From positions 1 through 64,000 of the forward strand of contig CAMCAY010000004.1 in NCBI GenBank assembly GCA_945872815.1: a DNA stretch of 64,000 nucleotides, given 5' to 3'. How positions within the stretch are numbered: position 1 is the stretch's first letter; every line of letters starts with the position of its first letter. Below the pieces are notes generated by a model. That model searched no databases, was not told where the DNA came from, and saw only the letters and a list, made by a program, of their open reading frames with translations. A program made the position numbers and the translations under genes. This document shows positions 1 to 10,706 of this stretch, one piece after another. The DNA is from Chitinophaga pinensis (lineage in GTDB: Bacteria; Bacteroidota; Bacteroidia; Chitinophagales; Chitinophagaceae).

Positions 1-1610
1 ATCTTACCTGTAGTATTTGACGATGTCAATACTGCTGATATAATCGTATCTCCAGACAATGTATAACTTGATACATTCACTCCATTTAATTTAACCGATG
101 TAATCGATGACAACTTCGTTCCCCTTATCACTACCGTTGATCCTACTACGCCACTCGTCGGACTGAACGATGTAATCACAGGGGTCACACAAAAACTATC
201 CGAACTGATACCACTGCCCCACGGCGTAGTAACCGTTATCTTTCCATTTCTATTCGATGATGACACTACCGCTGTTATGCTAGTTGAATTGTCTACCACA
301 TAACTTTGTACAGTATCACTCCCTATCTTAACAGATGTAGCTCCCGTAAACTTCGTTCCACTTATCACTATCGTTGATCCTACTAATCCATAGTTCGGAC
401 TAATTGAACTAATCGATGGCTTCACATAAAAACTATCTGAGGTGGTAATCGTTTCCCGCGGATTGCTCACACTTACCGTTCCTGTTACATTCGATGATGA
501 CACTACCGCTGTTATACTTGTATCCCCCGACAAAGTATAGCTCTGTACATTCACTCCTCCTATCTTCACCGACGTCAACACCTTAAACTTCGTCCCCTTA
601 ATCACAAAACTCGAACCTACTATTCCATTGCTAGGTGTGAAACTTGTAATCGTCGGCGTTACATAAAAACTATCCGTACTTGTGCCTGTACCTACAGGAG
701 TTGTTACTGTAAATTTACCAGATGAATTAGATGATGATAACACAACCCTTAAACTGTCATCACTTAAAGTTGTAAAATTATCCACATTAACAGAATTTAG
801 CTTTACTGAGGAAGCTCCAGTGAAATTGGAACCTGTCAATATAACCGTATCACCAACACTGCCATAATTTGGATTAATATTTTGGATATTAGGTATTAAA
901 GAAATGACACTTGAACTAGTATCAGAACCTCCTTTGGTAGTCACAATAATCAAACCGGATGTGTTTGAAGAAGAAATAGTAGCAGAAATAGATGTATTAC
1001 TTACTACGGTAAAACTTTGAACATTTTCGCCATTAATTTTTACGGAAGAAGCAGATAAAAAATTCTTTCCGGTGATAGTAATGGTATTAATAGAAGTATT
1101 ATTAAGAGGAGAAAATGATGTTATAACAGGTGTAACATAAAAACTGTCAGCGCTTGTTGCAGTTCCGGCAGGAGTAATTACAGAAATCAACCCACTGTTG
1201 CCAGTTGAAGGAACAAACGCGATAATAGAATCATTTGTATAAGTAATAGATGTCATGGTTACTCCATTCAATCTAACTGCTGAACCTCCAATAAAATTTT
1301 TACCAAAAATAACTACCCTAGCTCCACTTGCTCCGTAAAGTGGGCTTATACTCGATATGGTGGGTATTAAAAAAAACCTTGTTGCGCTAGTAACAGTATC
1401 TAAAGCTGTCATGACTGAAAGATACCCACTGGTGTTGGTGATTTTAATAGCAGCCTTTATCATTGTGTCACCTGAAATGGTGAAACTTTCTACTGAGTCT
1501 CCATTTAATTTAACATCCAAAACAGTTGTAAATCCTGTACCTTTAATTGTAATTGTATCTCCGTAGTTTCCAAAACCCGGAGTAAATGAATTGATGATAG
1601 GTGCAGCTAA
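1..1610 (-). repeat. Tandem ~237-bp coding repeats (IPT/TIG units)
   Basis: The marker ACATAAAAACTATC (and variants) recurs at about 187, 424, 661 and 1135, with spacing 237, 237 and 2x237. Degenerate copies lie near 898 and 1372. Confidence 0.85.
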
Positions 1611-1766
1611 AATTTTATTATTCAATGGGAAATTTCCATTACCATTGAATATCATTTTAATATTTTTGGAACTATTATTTAAACCAGCATGAACTTTTTT
1701 TACATTAAATACTATCAGAAAAAGTAAAAAAATACAAATTAAACTTTTAAAAAAACGTTTATTCAT
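1..1766 (-). CDS. IPT/TIG-repeat surface protein, incomplete (3' end lies outside the window)
   Basis: Reading the minus strand from ATG at 1766 gives MNKRFFKSLICIFLLFLIVFNVKKVHA (signal peptide) and then an open frame with repeats of the form 'PTISSISPLYGASGARVVIFGKNFIGGSAVRLNGVTMTSITYTNDSIIAFVPSTGNSGLISVITPAGTATSADSFYVTPVI'. The repeat is periodic at about 237 bp (79 aa). Absent from the ORF track because it has no stop inside the window. Confidence 0.85.
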   Translation of the reverse strand, partial: MNKRFFKSLICIFLLFLIVFNVKKVHAGLNNSSKNIKMIFNGNGNFPLNNKILAAPIINSFTPGFGNYGDTITIKGTGFTTVLDVKLNGDSVESFTISGDTMIKAAIKITNTSGYLSVMTALDTVTSATRFFLIPTISSISPLYGASGARVVIFGKNFIGGSAVRLNGVTMTSITYTNDSIIAFVPSTGNSGLISVITPAGTATSADSFYVTPVITSFSPLNNTSINTITITGKNFLSASSVKINGENVQSFTVVSNTSISATISSSNTSGLIIVTTKGGSDTSSSVISLIPNIQNINPNYGSVGDTVILTGSNFTGASSVKLNSVNVDNFTTLSDDSLRVVLSSSNSSGKFTVTTPVGTGTSTDSFYVTPTITSFTPSNGIVGSSFVIKGTKFKVLTSVKIGGVNVQSYTLSGDTSITAVVSSSNVTGTVSVSNPRETITTSDSFYVKPSISSISPNYGLVGSTIVISGTKFTGATSVKIGSDTVQSYVVDNSTSITAVVSSSNRNGKITVTTPWGSGISSDSFCVTPVITSFSPTSGVVGSTVVIRGTKLSSITSVKLNGVNVSSYTLSGDTIISAVLTSSNTTGK

Positions 1767-1994
1767 GACTGTTAGCTTAACAATTAAAAAAAAGAATGTT
1801 GTAAAAAATAATTATACCTTTCCTATTCAACTAAATAAATATACTCCAAAAGGAAAAAACGACTGCTAAATTTACAAAGTATTTGTTAAATTTTGGATTT
1901 ATTTCAAACAAAAATTATGAAATAAATAAATTACGTTCATTAAGTGATAAATACATATATACTAAATATAAATATAATAAAGGGGTGTAGAATT

Positions 1995-2978
1995 TCAAAT
2001 CAATAATTGATCTGCAATAACCATTGCAGTTATAGATTCCAGAACCGGCGGTATTCTTAAAGCAATGCATAAATCATGTCGACCTTTAACAATGAAAGAT
2101 TCAATTTTATCATTTTTTATATTTAATGAATCTTGTTTTTGAGGAGTGGAGGAAGTTGGCTTAACTGCAATTCGATATATAAGTTGATTCCCATTGGTTA
2201 GACCTCCGGAAATACCACCGCTATTATTAGTTTTTGTGCGACCTTGGGAATCTATGAAAGCATCATTGTGATCACTCCCAAACATTTTTGCTGCTGCAAA
2301 TCCCAATCCAAATTCAATTCCTCTTACAGCAGGAATTGAAAAAACTGCATGACTCAATAGAGATTCAACAGAATCAAAAAAAGGTTCGCCTAACCCGACA
2401 GGTAAGCCATCCACAACACATTCAACAATTCCACCAACAGAATCATTGGCTTCTACAGCAAGTTGAATACCTTTTTCTATGTCACAGTTTCCTGCAACTG
2501 AAATTAGCTTTGAATTGATTTCAATTTTATGATTTATAAAATGATGAGACAATACTTTTTTTGCAATTACTCCTGCCGCTACCAAACATACAGTGAGTCT
2601 TCCACTAAAATGCCCTCCACCCCTGTAATCTTCAAAGCCATTAAACTTTTTTGATGCCACAAAATCTGCATGTCCTGGACGCGGGAATTTCCTTATTTCT
2701 TCATAATCCTGACTTTGAGTATCCTTGTTGTTAAATACAATATTTATGGGGGTCCCTGTTGTAAAGCCATTGAATACTCCACTTTGAATCAATGGAATAT
2801 CATCTTCTTTTCTGGAAGTAGTACCTTTATCTCCGGCTCTTCTTCTATCAAGATCTTTAACAAAGTCATCTGAATGTATAGGTATTCCGGGAGGGCAACC
2901 ATCTATATTTATTCCTACAACCTTTCCATGAGATTCTCCAAAAATATGAACCCTGAAAAGTCTTCCAAATGAATTCAT
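1995..2978 (-). CDS. aroC: Chorismate synthase
   Basis: MNSFGRLFRVHIFGESHG..., RPGHADF, YRGGGHFSGR and GGISGG motifs. Confidence 0.97.
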   Translation of the reverse strand: MNSFGRLFRVHIFGESHGKVVGINIDGCPPGIPIHSDDFVKDLDRRRAGDKGTTSRKEDDIPLIQSGVFNGFTTGTPINIVFNNKDTQSQDYEEIRKFPRPGHADFVASKKFNGFEDYRGGGHFSGRLTVCLVAAGVIAKKVLSHHFINHKIEINSKLISVAGNCDIEKGIQLAVEANDSVGGIVECVVDGLPVGLGEPFFDSVESLLSHAVFSIPAVRGIEFGLGFAAAKMFGSDHNDAFIDSQGRTKTNNSGGISGGLTNGNQLIYRIAVKPTSSTPQKQDSLNIKNDKIESFIVKGRHDLCIALRIPPVLESITAMVIADQLLI

Positions 2979-3011
2979 GAATTTAATTTTTTAATGAAAT
3001 ACAAAATACAC

Positions 3012-4301
3012 TTATTTTTTTCTTATCATTTCCAAATCATTAAAAAAATTCGGATACGATTTCCCCACCACTTTAGCATCCATTATTTTAACAGGTTCCA
3101 TTGCAATTAGACCCAACAATGAACAGGCCATCGCAATTCGATGATCATTGAAAGAATGAATTTGGCCGCCAGTAACAATATGCCCTCCATGAACAATCAT
3201 CATATCATCTTGCAATTCAATTTTAACCCCCAGGGAGGCAAATGATTCTATTATTGAAACAGCACGATTACTTTCTTTAAACAATAATCTATTGACTCCT
3301 TCGATTATAGATATTCCATCACAATTAGCAGCAAGTGCAGCCAATGGCGGAAATAAATCCGGACATTGATTGGCATTAAAATGAAAGGGTTTCAACCTTC
3401 TGCTACCAAAAGGCTTTTCCACTTTGATTGAATCTTCTGAAACCGATAAATTGGCTTCAGCCAAACTCAAAGCTGTTAAAATTGATCTGTCTGCCTGTTT
3501 TGAATATATAGAAAGTCCATTCACATCAACTTTACCAGCTATAGCTCCGGCGACCAACAAAAAAGAAGCGCCACTCCAATCTCCCTCTACATCACACTCA
3601 ATAATACTTTCTGTTTTAGAAACAGGGTTTAATACAAAATTTTTATTGTTATCATTGACTACATCATAGCCAAATTTGAGAAGTATTTCAATCGTAAGAT
3701 CAATATATGGAATGCTTTTCAAATTACTAACCTCAATGCATACACGCTCTTTTATTTTATGTGAATAAGCAAACAATAAACCTGTAAGAAACTGTGAACT
3801 TAATGACCCGTCAATCTTTATGTCGGAGGGAATAATCGGACCAACAATTTCCAAAGGCAATTTCCCTTGATTTGATTTTGTTTTAACGCCCATCTGCGGG
3901 AATACATCCTCAAAAAAATCAACTGGCCTATGCAAAAGACTTCCAGCACCTTGCATCATGAAACGACCTGATGTCATAGCCGCAATAGCAGTGAACATTC
4001 TTAATGAAAGTCCACTTTCTCCGCAATCCAAAACAAACCCATCATCGGATGAAAAATCACTTAACAACAAATCTGGATTTCCTTGAATTATTAAGCATCC
4101 TTTCGAATCTACACTAACTTTTGCCCCCAATTTTTTAATTATCTCAATCGCCGCAAAATCATCTTCACTAACCCCGGGATTACGAATTATTGTTTTACCA
4201 TTATGTAATAAAGCTGCAGCACAAAATCTTTGCATGACACTTTTGGAAGGCGGAGCCTTTACTATCCCCTCAATGAAACCTGGTTTAATAATCTGTTGCA
4301 T
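3012..4301 (-). CDS. aroA: 3-phosphoshikimate 1-carboxyvinyltransferase (EPSP synthase)
   Basis: PPSKSVMQR, DCGESGLSLRM, FNDHRIAMA motifs. Confidence 0.96.
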   Translation of the reverse strand: MQQIIKPGFIEGIVKAPPSKSVMQRFCAAALLHNGKTIIRNPGVSEDDFAAIEIIKKLGAKVSVDSKGCLIIQGNPDLLLSDFSSDDGFVLDCGESGLSLRMFTAIAAMTSGRFMMQGAGSLLHRPVDFFEDVFPQMGVKTKSNQGKLPLEIVGPIIPSDIKIDGSLSSQFLTGLLFAYSHKIKERVCIEVSNLKSIPYIDLTIEILLKFGYDVVNDNNKNFVLNPVSKTESIIECDVEGDWSGASFLLVAGAIAGKVDVNGLSIYSKQADRSILTALSLAEANLSVSEDSIKVEKPFGSRRLKPFHFNANQCPDLFPPLAALAANCDGISIIEGVNRLLFKESNRAVSIIESFASLGVKIELQDDMMIVHGGHIVTGGQIHSFNDHRIAMACSLLGLIAMEPVKIMDAKVVGKSYPNFFNDLEMIRKK

Positions 4302-4320
4302 TGATTTAAAATCCTAATAA

Positions 4321-5349
4321 TTAAAATAATTGTGTAATTAGTTGAGACAATTCTGAAATAGGAATCTTTTTGATTTGTCCCTTACCTATTTCTTCAAGTA
4401 AAATAAATGAAATTTCATGACTACTTCTCTTTTTATCAAAAAGGATATTTTCAATGATTTTTTCTTTGTCAAAATCATATGAAACCGGAAGCGAATAAAT
4501 TTTCAGCAACTCTTTTAATCTTTTTACGTTTTCACTATTAAAATCTAAAAGCTTTTCAGAAAGTGAAATGGCACACATCATTCCAATGCTGACCGCTTGA
4601 CCATGAGAAAGTTTATACAATCTCTCCATTGCATGTCCAATAGTATGTCCAAAATTTAAGAGCTTTCTTTCTCCAGATTCAAATTCATCCGATTGAACAA
4701 TTAATGACTTAAGCAATACATTTTTTTCAATTAGTAAAGAAAATTCATTTAGATGTTGTTTATAGAAATTTATGGAAGATGATTCCAATTTTACAAACAT
4801 ATCATAGTCGCGTATGCATGCATGTTTAATGATCTCTGCGAAACCATTCGACCATTCTATATCAGGTAAAGTATTTAAAAAATTAAAATCATACAATATA
4901 AATGAGGGTTGCCTGATTGTGCCTAGCATATTTTTATATGTACCTACATCAATGCCATTCTTCCCCCCAATACATGCATCTACCATTCCAAGCAATGAAG
5001 TGGGAATAAACCCTGTTTTCAATCCTCTCATATAAATTGATGCGACAAAACCTGCAATATCTGTCACAACTCCACCTCCAACTCCAATCAAACAAGTTCC
5101 TTTATCAACACCATACTTGATTAATTGACTGATTACTTCGTCTATGGTTGACTGTTGCTTATTTTCTTCCCCTGATTTTATTACAATAGTCCTCCAACCA
5201 TAAAAAAAATCTGAATATAGTGAATGAATAATTTCATCGGTCAGCAAAACTGATTGCTCTTTAATACAAATAGTATCCAAATCATAGATTGAAGAATCAA
5301 AATAGCATCTGACCTTATTTGCACCAAAATCAATTTCTCTAGATTTCAT
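4321..5349 (-). CDS. aroB: 3-dehydroquinate synthase
   Basis: GVGGGVVTDIAGFVAS, PTSLLGMVDACIGGKNGID, NFGHTIGHAME motifs. Confidence 0.96.
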   Translation of the reverse strand: MKSREIDFGANKVRCYFDSSIYDLDTICIKEQSVLLTDEIIHSLYSDFFYGWRTIVIKSGEENKQQSTIDEVISQLIKYGVDKGTCLIGVGGGVVTDIAGFVASIYMRGLKTGFIPTSLLGMVDACIGGKNGIDVGTYKNMLGTIRQPSFILYDFNFLNTLPDIEWSNGFAEIIKHACIRDYDMFVKLESSSINFYKQHLNEFSLLIEKNVLLKSLIVQSDEFESGERKLLNFGHTIGHAMERLYKLSHGQAVSIGMMCAISLSEKLLDFNSENVKRLKELLKIYSLPVSYDFDKEKIIENILFDKKRSSHEISFILLEEIGKGQIKKIPISELSQLITQLF

Positions 5350-6409
5350 TTTCTTCTGATTGGTTATTCATGATCTTATTTTGATGACTGATACTTTCGA
5401 GATGAACAGCTTCAAGATATTTTTTAATAAACTCTTCACTTAACCCCAAATCTTTTTTTCTTACCAATGCATTTTCAAAAATATCATTCCATCTTTTCCT
5501 TTGAAAAATAGTAATCTCATTTTGTTTTTTATAACTTCCTATTTTTTCTGCAATTTTCATGCGATGAGATAATAAAGACAGTAATTCGTCATCAATGATA
5601 TCAATCTGTTCCCTTAATCTACTTAACGCATCTAAAAATTCTTTTTTCTCAGAATCTTCACTTCTCCATGTTAAGTGATTAATCATATCAAGTAAATCCT
5701 CGGGTGTAATTTGTTGTTTAGAATCACTCCACGCTTTATCTGGATTGTTATGGGATTCAATCATTAATCCATCAAAATCAAGATCAATTGCTTTTTGAGA
5801 AATAACATGAAGTAAAATTCTGTTTCCGCAAATATGAGAAGGATCACATAATAACAACATATCAGGATGCCTCCTTTTCATTTCTATTGGCAAATGCCAC
5901 ATGGGTGGGTTTCTGTATTCTGTATTGCCATAATTTGAAAATCCGCGGTGGATCATTCCAACATTTTCAATTCCGGATTTCTTAAATCGTTCCAATGCAC
6001 CGCTCCACAATTCAAGATCTGCATTAATTGGATTTTTTACAAACACAGGAATTTCAACTCCTTTTAACGAGTCAGCAATTTCCTGAACACTGAAGGGATT
6101 CGCTGTGGTTCTTGCACCAATCCAAAACATGTCAATTCCATAATTCAATGCTTCCTCTACATGCTTGGAGGTTGCGACTTCTATTGCAACCGGAAGCCCC
6201 GTTTGTTTTTTAGCGTTAGATAACCAAAGTAATCCTTCCGCTCCAACACCTTCAAACATTCCAGGTTTAGTACGAGGTTTCCAAATACCAGCCCTCAACA
6301 TATCTACCTTTCCTGTAGCAGCAATCTGAAGGGCAGTTTTCATTAATTGTTCTTCAGTTTCTGCACTGCATGGACCGCTAATAATTATTTTTTTTTCTTT
6401 ATTAAACAC
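5339..6409 (-). CDS. Bifunctional DAHP synthase (AroG/KdsA-like type) / chorismate mutase type II; GTG start
   Basis: SGPCSAETEEQL, GIWKPRTKPGMFEGVG, CDPSHICGNR; C-terminal chorismate mutase segment LREQIDIIDDELLSLLSHRMKIAEKIGSYKK; overlaps the aroB start by 11 bp. Confidence 0.93.
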   Translation of the reverse strand: MFNKEKKIIISGPCSAETEEQLMKTALQIAATGKVDMLRAGIWKPRTKPGMFEGVGAEGLLWLSNAKKQTGLPVAIEVATSKHVEEALNYGIDMFWIGARTTANPFSVQEIADSLKGVEIPVFVKNPINADLELWSGALERFKKSGIENVGMIHRGFSNYGNTEYRNPPMWHLPIEMKRRHPDMLLLCDPSHICGNRILLHVISQKAIDLDFDGLMIESHNNPDKAWSDSKQQITPEDLLDMINHLTWRSEDSEKKEFLDALSRLREQIDIIDDELLSLLSHRMKIAEKIGSYKKQNEITIFQRKRWNDIFENALVRKKDLGLSEEFIKKYLEAVHLESISHQNKIMNNQSEENEI

Positions 6410-6850
6410 GAATAAAATCGATTGTTATTAAAATGATTTCCAAATTACGTAAGAATAAACTGTAATGATATATTATTAACCAGATTTTTACTCTATTTAC
6501 AACAAATCAACTGCTATAAAGTTGTTTATGTAAAAAAATAAGGCCGTATTGATATTTATGATCTAATGTTCCAATAAATTAATATCTGCGACTACAAATG
6601 ATAAGTTTACCCTAGCAATTGAATAAATATTAATTGTCGATTTTTAATCTTAATGATTGATTAAATATTCACTCAATATTTAAATAAAGATAAAATTACC
6701 TAATGCGATTTTATTTATAGCATTATTTGCGACATACGGAAATGGAATATTTAAGGCAGGAAATTGCAGTTAAAATGAAAAAAAATTAACCCCTGAATTA
6801 ATAATCGGCTGAATTGAAATATTATTAAAAAAAGTGCTCTTTTAAATTAA

Positions 6851-7405
6851 TTATTCAATTTTTAACTTAATATTCAAAGTACAATTTAATGGTAAAGTAG
6901 TTTGTCTTCTGGCTTTAGCAACATATAAATACACCAATTCTGTTCCTCTCAAGTAATCTTTTAAATTAACTGAATCCATGCATTGAAATTGGAATCGATC
7001 TGAATAATTATCAGGAATTGTTCCAGTTGCAATTGTAATAGGGTCTGTATTGGTATTTGTGTTGAAAATAATACCTCCCGTTTCGAAATTTGAGATGTTA
7101 TTTGCTATGTCTGGATTATTAATAACTACCTCAGCAGATTCCAAACTTATTTTAGTTACATCATTCAAACTGAATAGTCCATTCGTTTTTGCCTGAATTA
7201 TGGAATCCACATTCAAGTGTGTTGATAACTGAGCAAAATCCGCCGTTATACTTGTGTCTGTTACTAAGTCTACATAAAAATCGAAAGTGCCTCCGTTAGT
7301 ACTGAATGAATTGAAAATTTCTTTTTTTATTTTGTCACAAGAAACAATAGAAATTAAAAAAGTCATGGAGAGTAAAAAGCTAAACAAAATGTATCTCTTT
7401 TTCAT
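6851..7405 (-). CDS. Hypothetical lipoprotein
   Basis: Signal peptide with lipobox-like LISIVSCDK; no recognised domain. Confidence 0.65.
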   Translation of the reverse strand: MKKRYILFSFLLSMTFLISIVSCDKIKKEIFNSFSTNGGTFDFYVDLVTDTSITADFAQLSTHLNVDSIIQAKTNGLFSLNDVTKISLESAEVVINNPDIANNISNFETGGIIFNTNTNTDPITIATGTIPDNYSDRFQFQCMDSVNLKDYLRGTELVYLYVAKARRQTTLPLNCTLNIKLKIE

Positions 7406-7568
7406 AAAAAATAATTTCAGTAAAATTAATCAGAATGTCAATAAATTAAATACTAATTTAAGAAATTTTAAAAAAGTAGCCAACCTGATTTAATAAAGTT
7501 CATATTTTGTAATCAATCTTACCCTTATAGCCGCTTTAATACTTTACTTTCGTCTGTAAAATAATATT

Positions 7569-8369
7569 ATGGAGTATGTTGGATATTTTTTGGCAATTAT
7601 GGTTGGAACAACATTAGGTTTAATTGGAGGGGGCGGAGCTATACTTACTGTACCAATTCTAGTTTACATATTGGCTATCAATCCAATGTTGGCGACTACT
7701 TATTCATTATTTATTGTCGGGTTATCATCATTGGTGGGATTGATAAAAAAGAGCAAAGAAAAAAATGTCGATTACAAAATAGCCGTCATTTTTGGAATCC
7801 CTTCAATTGCAGTAGTTTATTTAGTTAGACATTTGTTACTTCCCAATATACCTGATATTCTTTTTTCGGAAAAATCATACCATTTTACAAAATCTGTCGC
7901 TTTGATGACAATATTTAGTGTTGTTATGATAACCGCTTCCTTAAGCATGATATTCGCTGGTTCGAAAATAAAAAAAGCATCAAACCAAGAAACAGTGAAT
8001 AACTACTTTACAATTTTTAATCAAGCATTACTAGTAGGTATAATTACCGGTTTAGTGGGAGCTGGTGGAGGTTTTTTAATCATTCCAGCTTTAGTTGTTT
8101 TAATAAAAATGCCAATGAAGAAAGCCGTCGGCACTTCATTTATGATTATTGCTATGAATTCAATCATTGGATTTGCAGGATCATTGAATACGTCTTTAAT
8201 AATTGATTGGCAATTGTTGATTACATTTTCAATTTTTTCTATCATTGGTATTTATATTGGAACATTTCTTTCCAAAAAAATATCCGGCGAAAAATTAAAA
8301 AGCATGTTTGGGTGGTTTGTGTTATTAATGGGGATTTGCATTATTATCAAGGAGATTTTGTTGCAATAA
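7569..8369 (+). CDS. TauE/SafE family membrane permease
   Basis: Repeated GxxGLxGGGGxxxxVPxLV...YSLFIV and GLVGAGGGFLIIPALV..GTSFMIIA motifs; multiple TM segments. Confidence 0.9.
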   Translation: MEYVGYFLAIMVGTTLGLIGGGGAILTVPILVYILAINPMLATTYSLFIVGLSSLVGLIKKSKEKNVDYKIAVIFGIPSIAVVYLVRHLLLPNIPDILFSEKSYHFTKSVALMTIFSVVMITASLSMIFAGSKIKKASNQETVNNYFTIFNQALLVGIITGLVGAGGGFLIIPALVVLIKMPMKKAVGTSFMIIAMNSIIGFAGSLNTSLIIDWQLLITFSIFSIIGIYIGTFLSKKISGEKLKSMFGWFVLLMGICIIIKEILLQ

Positions 8370-8451
8370 CTTATCAGACTGTTACGACTGAAAGTGAAGC
8401 GAATAAAAGGATTCAATCTATTCTCAATTAGACAAATTTGAAAATAAAAGA

Positions 8452-9759
8452 TCATTTCATAGACAACAACCATTCTCTCAAACTATTATAATCAGCTTCC
8501 ATTTTGACAGACATTTTTGTTTTATGAATAATTTTTTCAATTGATTCTGGCAATGGAATTTTTTGCTGTATAACAGGTTCTACCACATCATAAAACTTCA
8601 CAGGGTGAGCTGTTTCAGCAAATACACCCTTTTGTGAGTGATTGTTATTTAAATATCTTTCCAACGCCAAAAAACCAACAGCGCCGTGCGGGTCTAACAA
8701 ATAATTACATTCCTGATAAATTCTTTTGATGGTATTTTTAGTTTCATCATCTGTTATGCTTACTGACGAAAAAACTTTTTTTAGTTCCGAAGCATCCATA
8801 CCAAATAATTGCTGTATTCTAATAAAATTGCTGGGGTCTCCTACATCCATGGCATTGGAGATAGTGGCTACTGGTGCCTTAGGCTTATAATGATGAGACG
8901 CAAGATATTCTGGAACCACATCATTGGCATTGCATGCAGCAATAAAATGTTGTATAGGCAACCCTGATTTCATAGCCAATAAGCCTGCGCAAATGTTTCC
9001 AAAATTTCCACTTGGAATACTAATAACCGGTGGCTGATTTTTATCAACCCATTGTTTGTATGCAAAAAAATAAAAAAATTGTTGAGGTAACCAACGTGCT
9101 ACATTTATTGAATTTGCAGAAGTTAAAAAAAGTACACTTGTTAAAATCGGATCTACAAAAGCCTGTTTCACCAAACGCTGACAATCATCAAAACTTCCAT
9201 TTACTTCAATAGCATGAATATTTTTACCCAATGTGGTCAATTGTTTCTCTTGCACAGTACTTACTTTACCCGAAGGATATAATATCACAACATCAACTCC
9301 TTCCACATCATAAAAGCCATCTGCAACTGCTCCTCCCGTATCACCGGAAGTTGCAACCAATACCGTCACTTTTTTATCATTGCCTTTTACAAAATAACCC
9401 AAACACCTGCTCATGAATCTAGCGCCAATATCTTTGAAAGCAAGCGTATTGCCGTGAAACATTTCCAATGAAAAAATAGACTCTTTTACAGGAACTAGCG
9501 GAATTGAAAAATTGACCGTTTGCGTTACAATATCTTTTAAAATATTTTCAGGCATTGAGTCTCCAACATAAGGCCTCATCACTTCATAAGCAATTTCCTC
9601 ATTGGGAATATCCTCAATTTCCTTTATAAATGAAGATTTAAATTGCGGGATAAACTCCGGGAAATACAACCCTTTATCCGGTGCTTGCCCGCTAATTGTG
9701 GCTTTTTTAAAACCAACTTCAGGAGATTGCCTATTCAGACTATAAAAATTCATTGTCAA
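8452..9759 (-). CDS. thrC: Threonine synthase
   Basis: MNFYSLNRQSPEVGFKKA, FHGNTLAFKDIGARFM (PLP lysine), VATSGDTGGAVADGF; adjacent to thrB and thrA. Confidence 0.96.
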   Translation of the reverse strand: MTMNFYSLNRQSPEVGFKKATISGQAPDKGLYFPEFIPQFKSSFIKEIEDIPNEEIAYEVMRPYVGDSMPENILKDIVTQTVNFSIPLVPVKESIFSLEMFHGNTLAFKDIGARFMSRCLGYFVKGNDKKVTVLVATSGDTGGAVADGFYDVEGVDVVILYPSGKVSTVQEKQLTTLGKNIHAIEVNGSFDDCQRLVKQAFVDPILTSVLFLTSANSINVARWLPQQFFYFFAYKQWVDKNQPPVISIPSGNFGNICAGLLAMKSGLPIQHFIAACNANDVVPEYLASHHYKPKAPVATISNAMDVGDPSNFIRIQQLFGMDASELKKVFSSVSITDDETKNTIKRIYQECNYLLDPHGAVGFLALERYLNNNHSQKGVFAETAHPVKFYDVVEPVIQQKIPLPESIEKIIHKTKMSVKMEADYNSLREWLLSMK

Positions 9760-9783
9760 ATTTTAATTTTAATAAAAACCAAC

Positions 9784-10704
9784 TTATTTTATTAATTCTA
9801 CTCCATTATTCGCAACAGTAGTAACGTAAGTTTTATAATCAATGCCTATTTGATTATACACTGATTTCATTTCGTTTTCAACTAAACGAGCAATGGCTTC
9901 TGTTTCACTCAACATAAACAAAGAAGGGCCGCTTCCAGAGATTCCACCACCCAAGGCACCTGCATCCAAGCATTTACATTTTGCATCATCAAAGCCTGGT
10001 ATCAATTTACTTCTAACAGGCTCTACTATCACATCTTGTAGAGAACGTTGAATCAACTCGTAATCATTTTTCATAAATCCTGATACCAATCCTGCTACAT
10101 TAGCCCATTGCGTCACAGCATTTTTCAATGAAATTTCCTTTGGGAGAATTTCTCTGGCATAGGAAGTCTTTATTTCAATTTGTGGATGAATGATGGTAAT
10201 AAATAATGGAGGTATATTAAGAAAAATGATATCCATTGAGGGGGTGTCACGAATCAGCACCAAACCGCCATAAATACAAGGAGCCAGGTTATCCGCATGT
10301 CTTGATCCGCTGGCTAGCACCTCTCCTTCCATTGCAAATGAAATCAATTGCTTTTTATTGAAAGGTTTACCTAGTAATTCATTTGCAGCAACGACAACAC
10401 CTGCAGCACTTGCAGCACTTGACCCAATTCCACTACCAGGTTTTATTTTTTTGTCAATTACTAATTCAAAACCTTGTTCATAATTCAATGAATCCATCAT
10501 TGCCTGCAATGCGACACCTGAAATATTCACTTTAGGATCAGCAGGAAGTTGATAAGAATCTTTGTGTTTGATTAAAATCCCTGATTCTTCTTTTTTAATC
10601 AATTCAATAATATCATAAGGCTCATTTAATGCCATACCCAATATATCAAAACCACAACAGAGATTTGAAAGCGTAGCGGGAGATTTAACTTTAATTGAAT
10701 GCAT
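9784..10704 (-). CDS. thrB: Homoserine kinase
   Basis: GHMP kinase motif PGSGIGSSAASAAGVV; GGGISGSGPSLF; operon position. Confidence 0.96.
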   Translation of the reverse strand: MHSIKVKSPATLSNLCCGFDILGMALNEPYDIIELIKKEESGILIKHKDSYQLPADPKVNISGVALQAMMDSLNYEQGFELVIDKKIKPGSGIGSSAASAAGVVVAANELLGKPFNKKQLISFAMEGEVLASGSRHADNLAPCIYGGLVLIRDTPSMDIIFLNIPPLFITIIHPQIEIKTSYAREILPKEISLKNAVTQWANVAGLVSGFMKNDYELIQRSLQDVIVEPVRSKLIPGFDDAKCKCLDAGALGGGISGSGPSLFMLSETEAIARLVENEMKSVYNQIGIDYKTYVTTVANNGVELIK

Positions 10705-10706
10705 AT

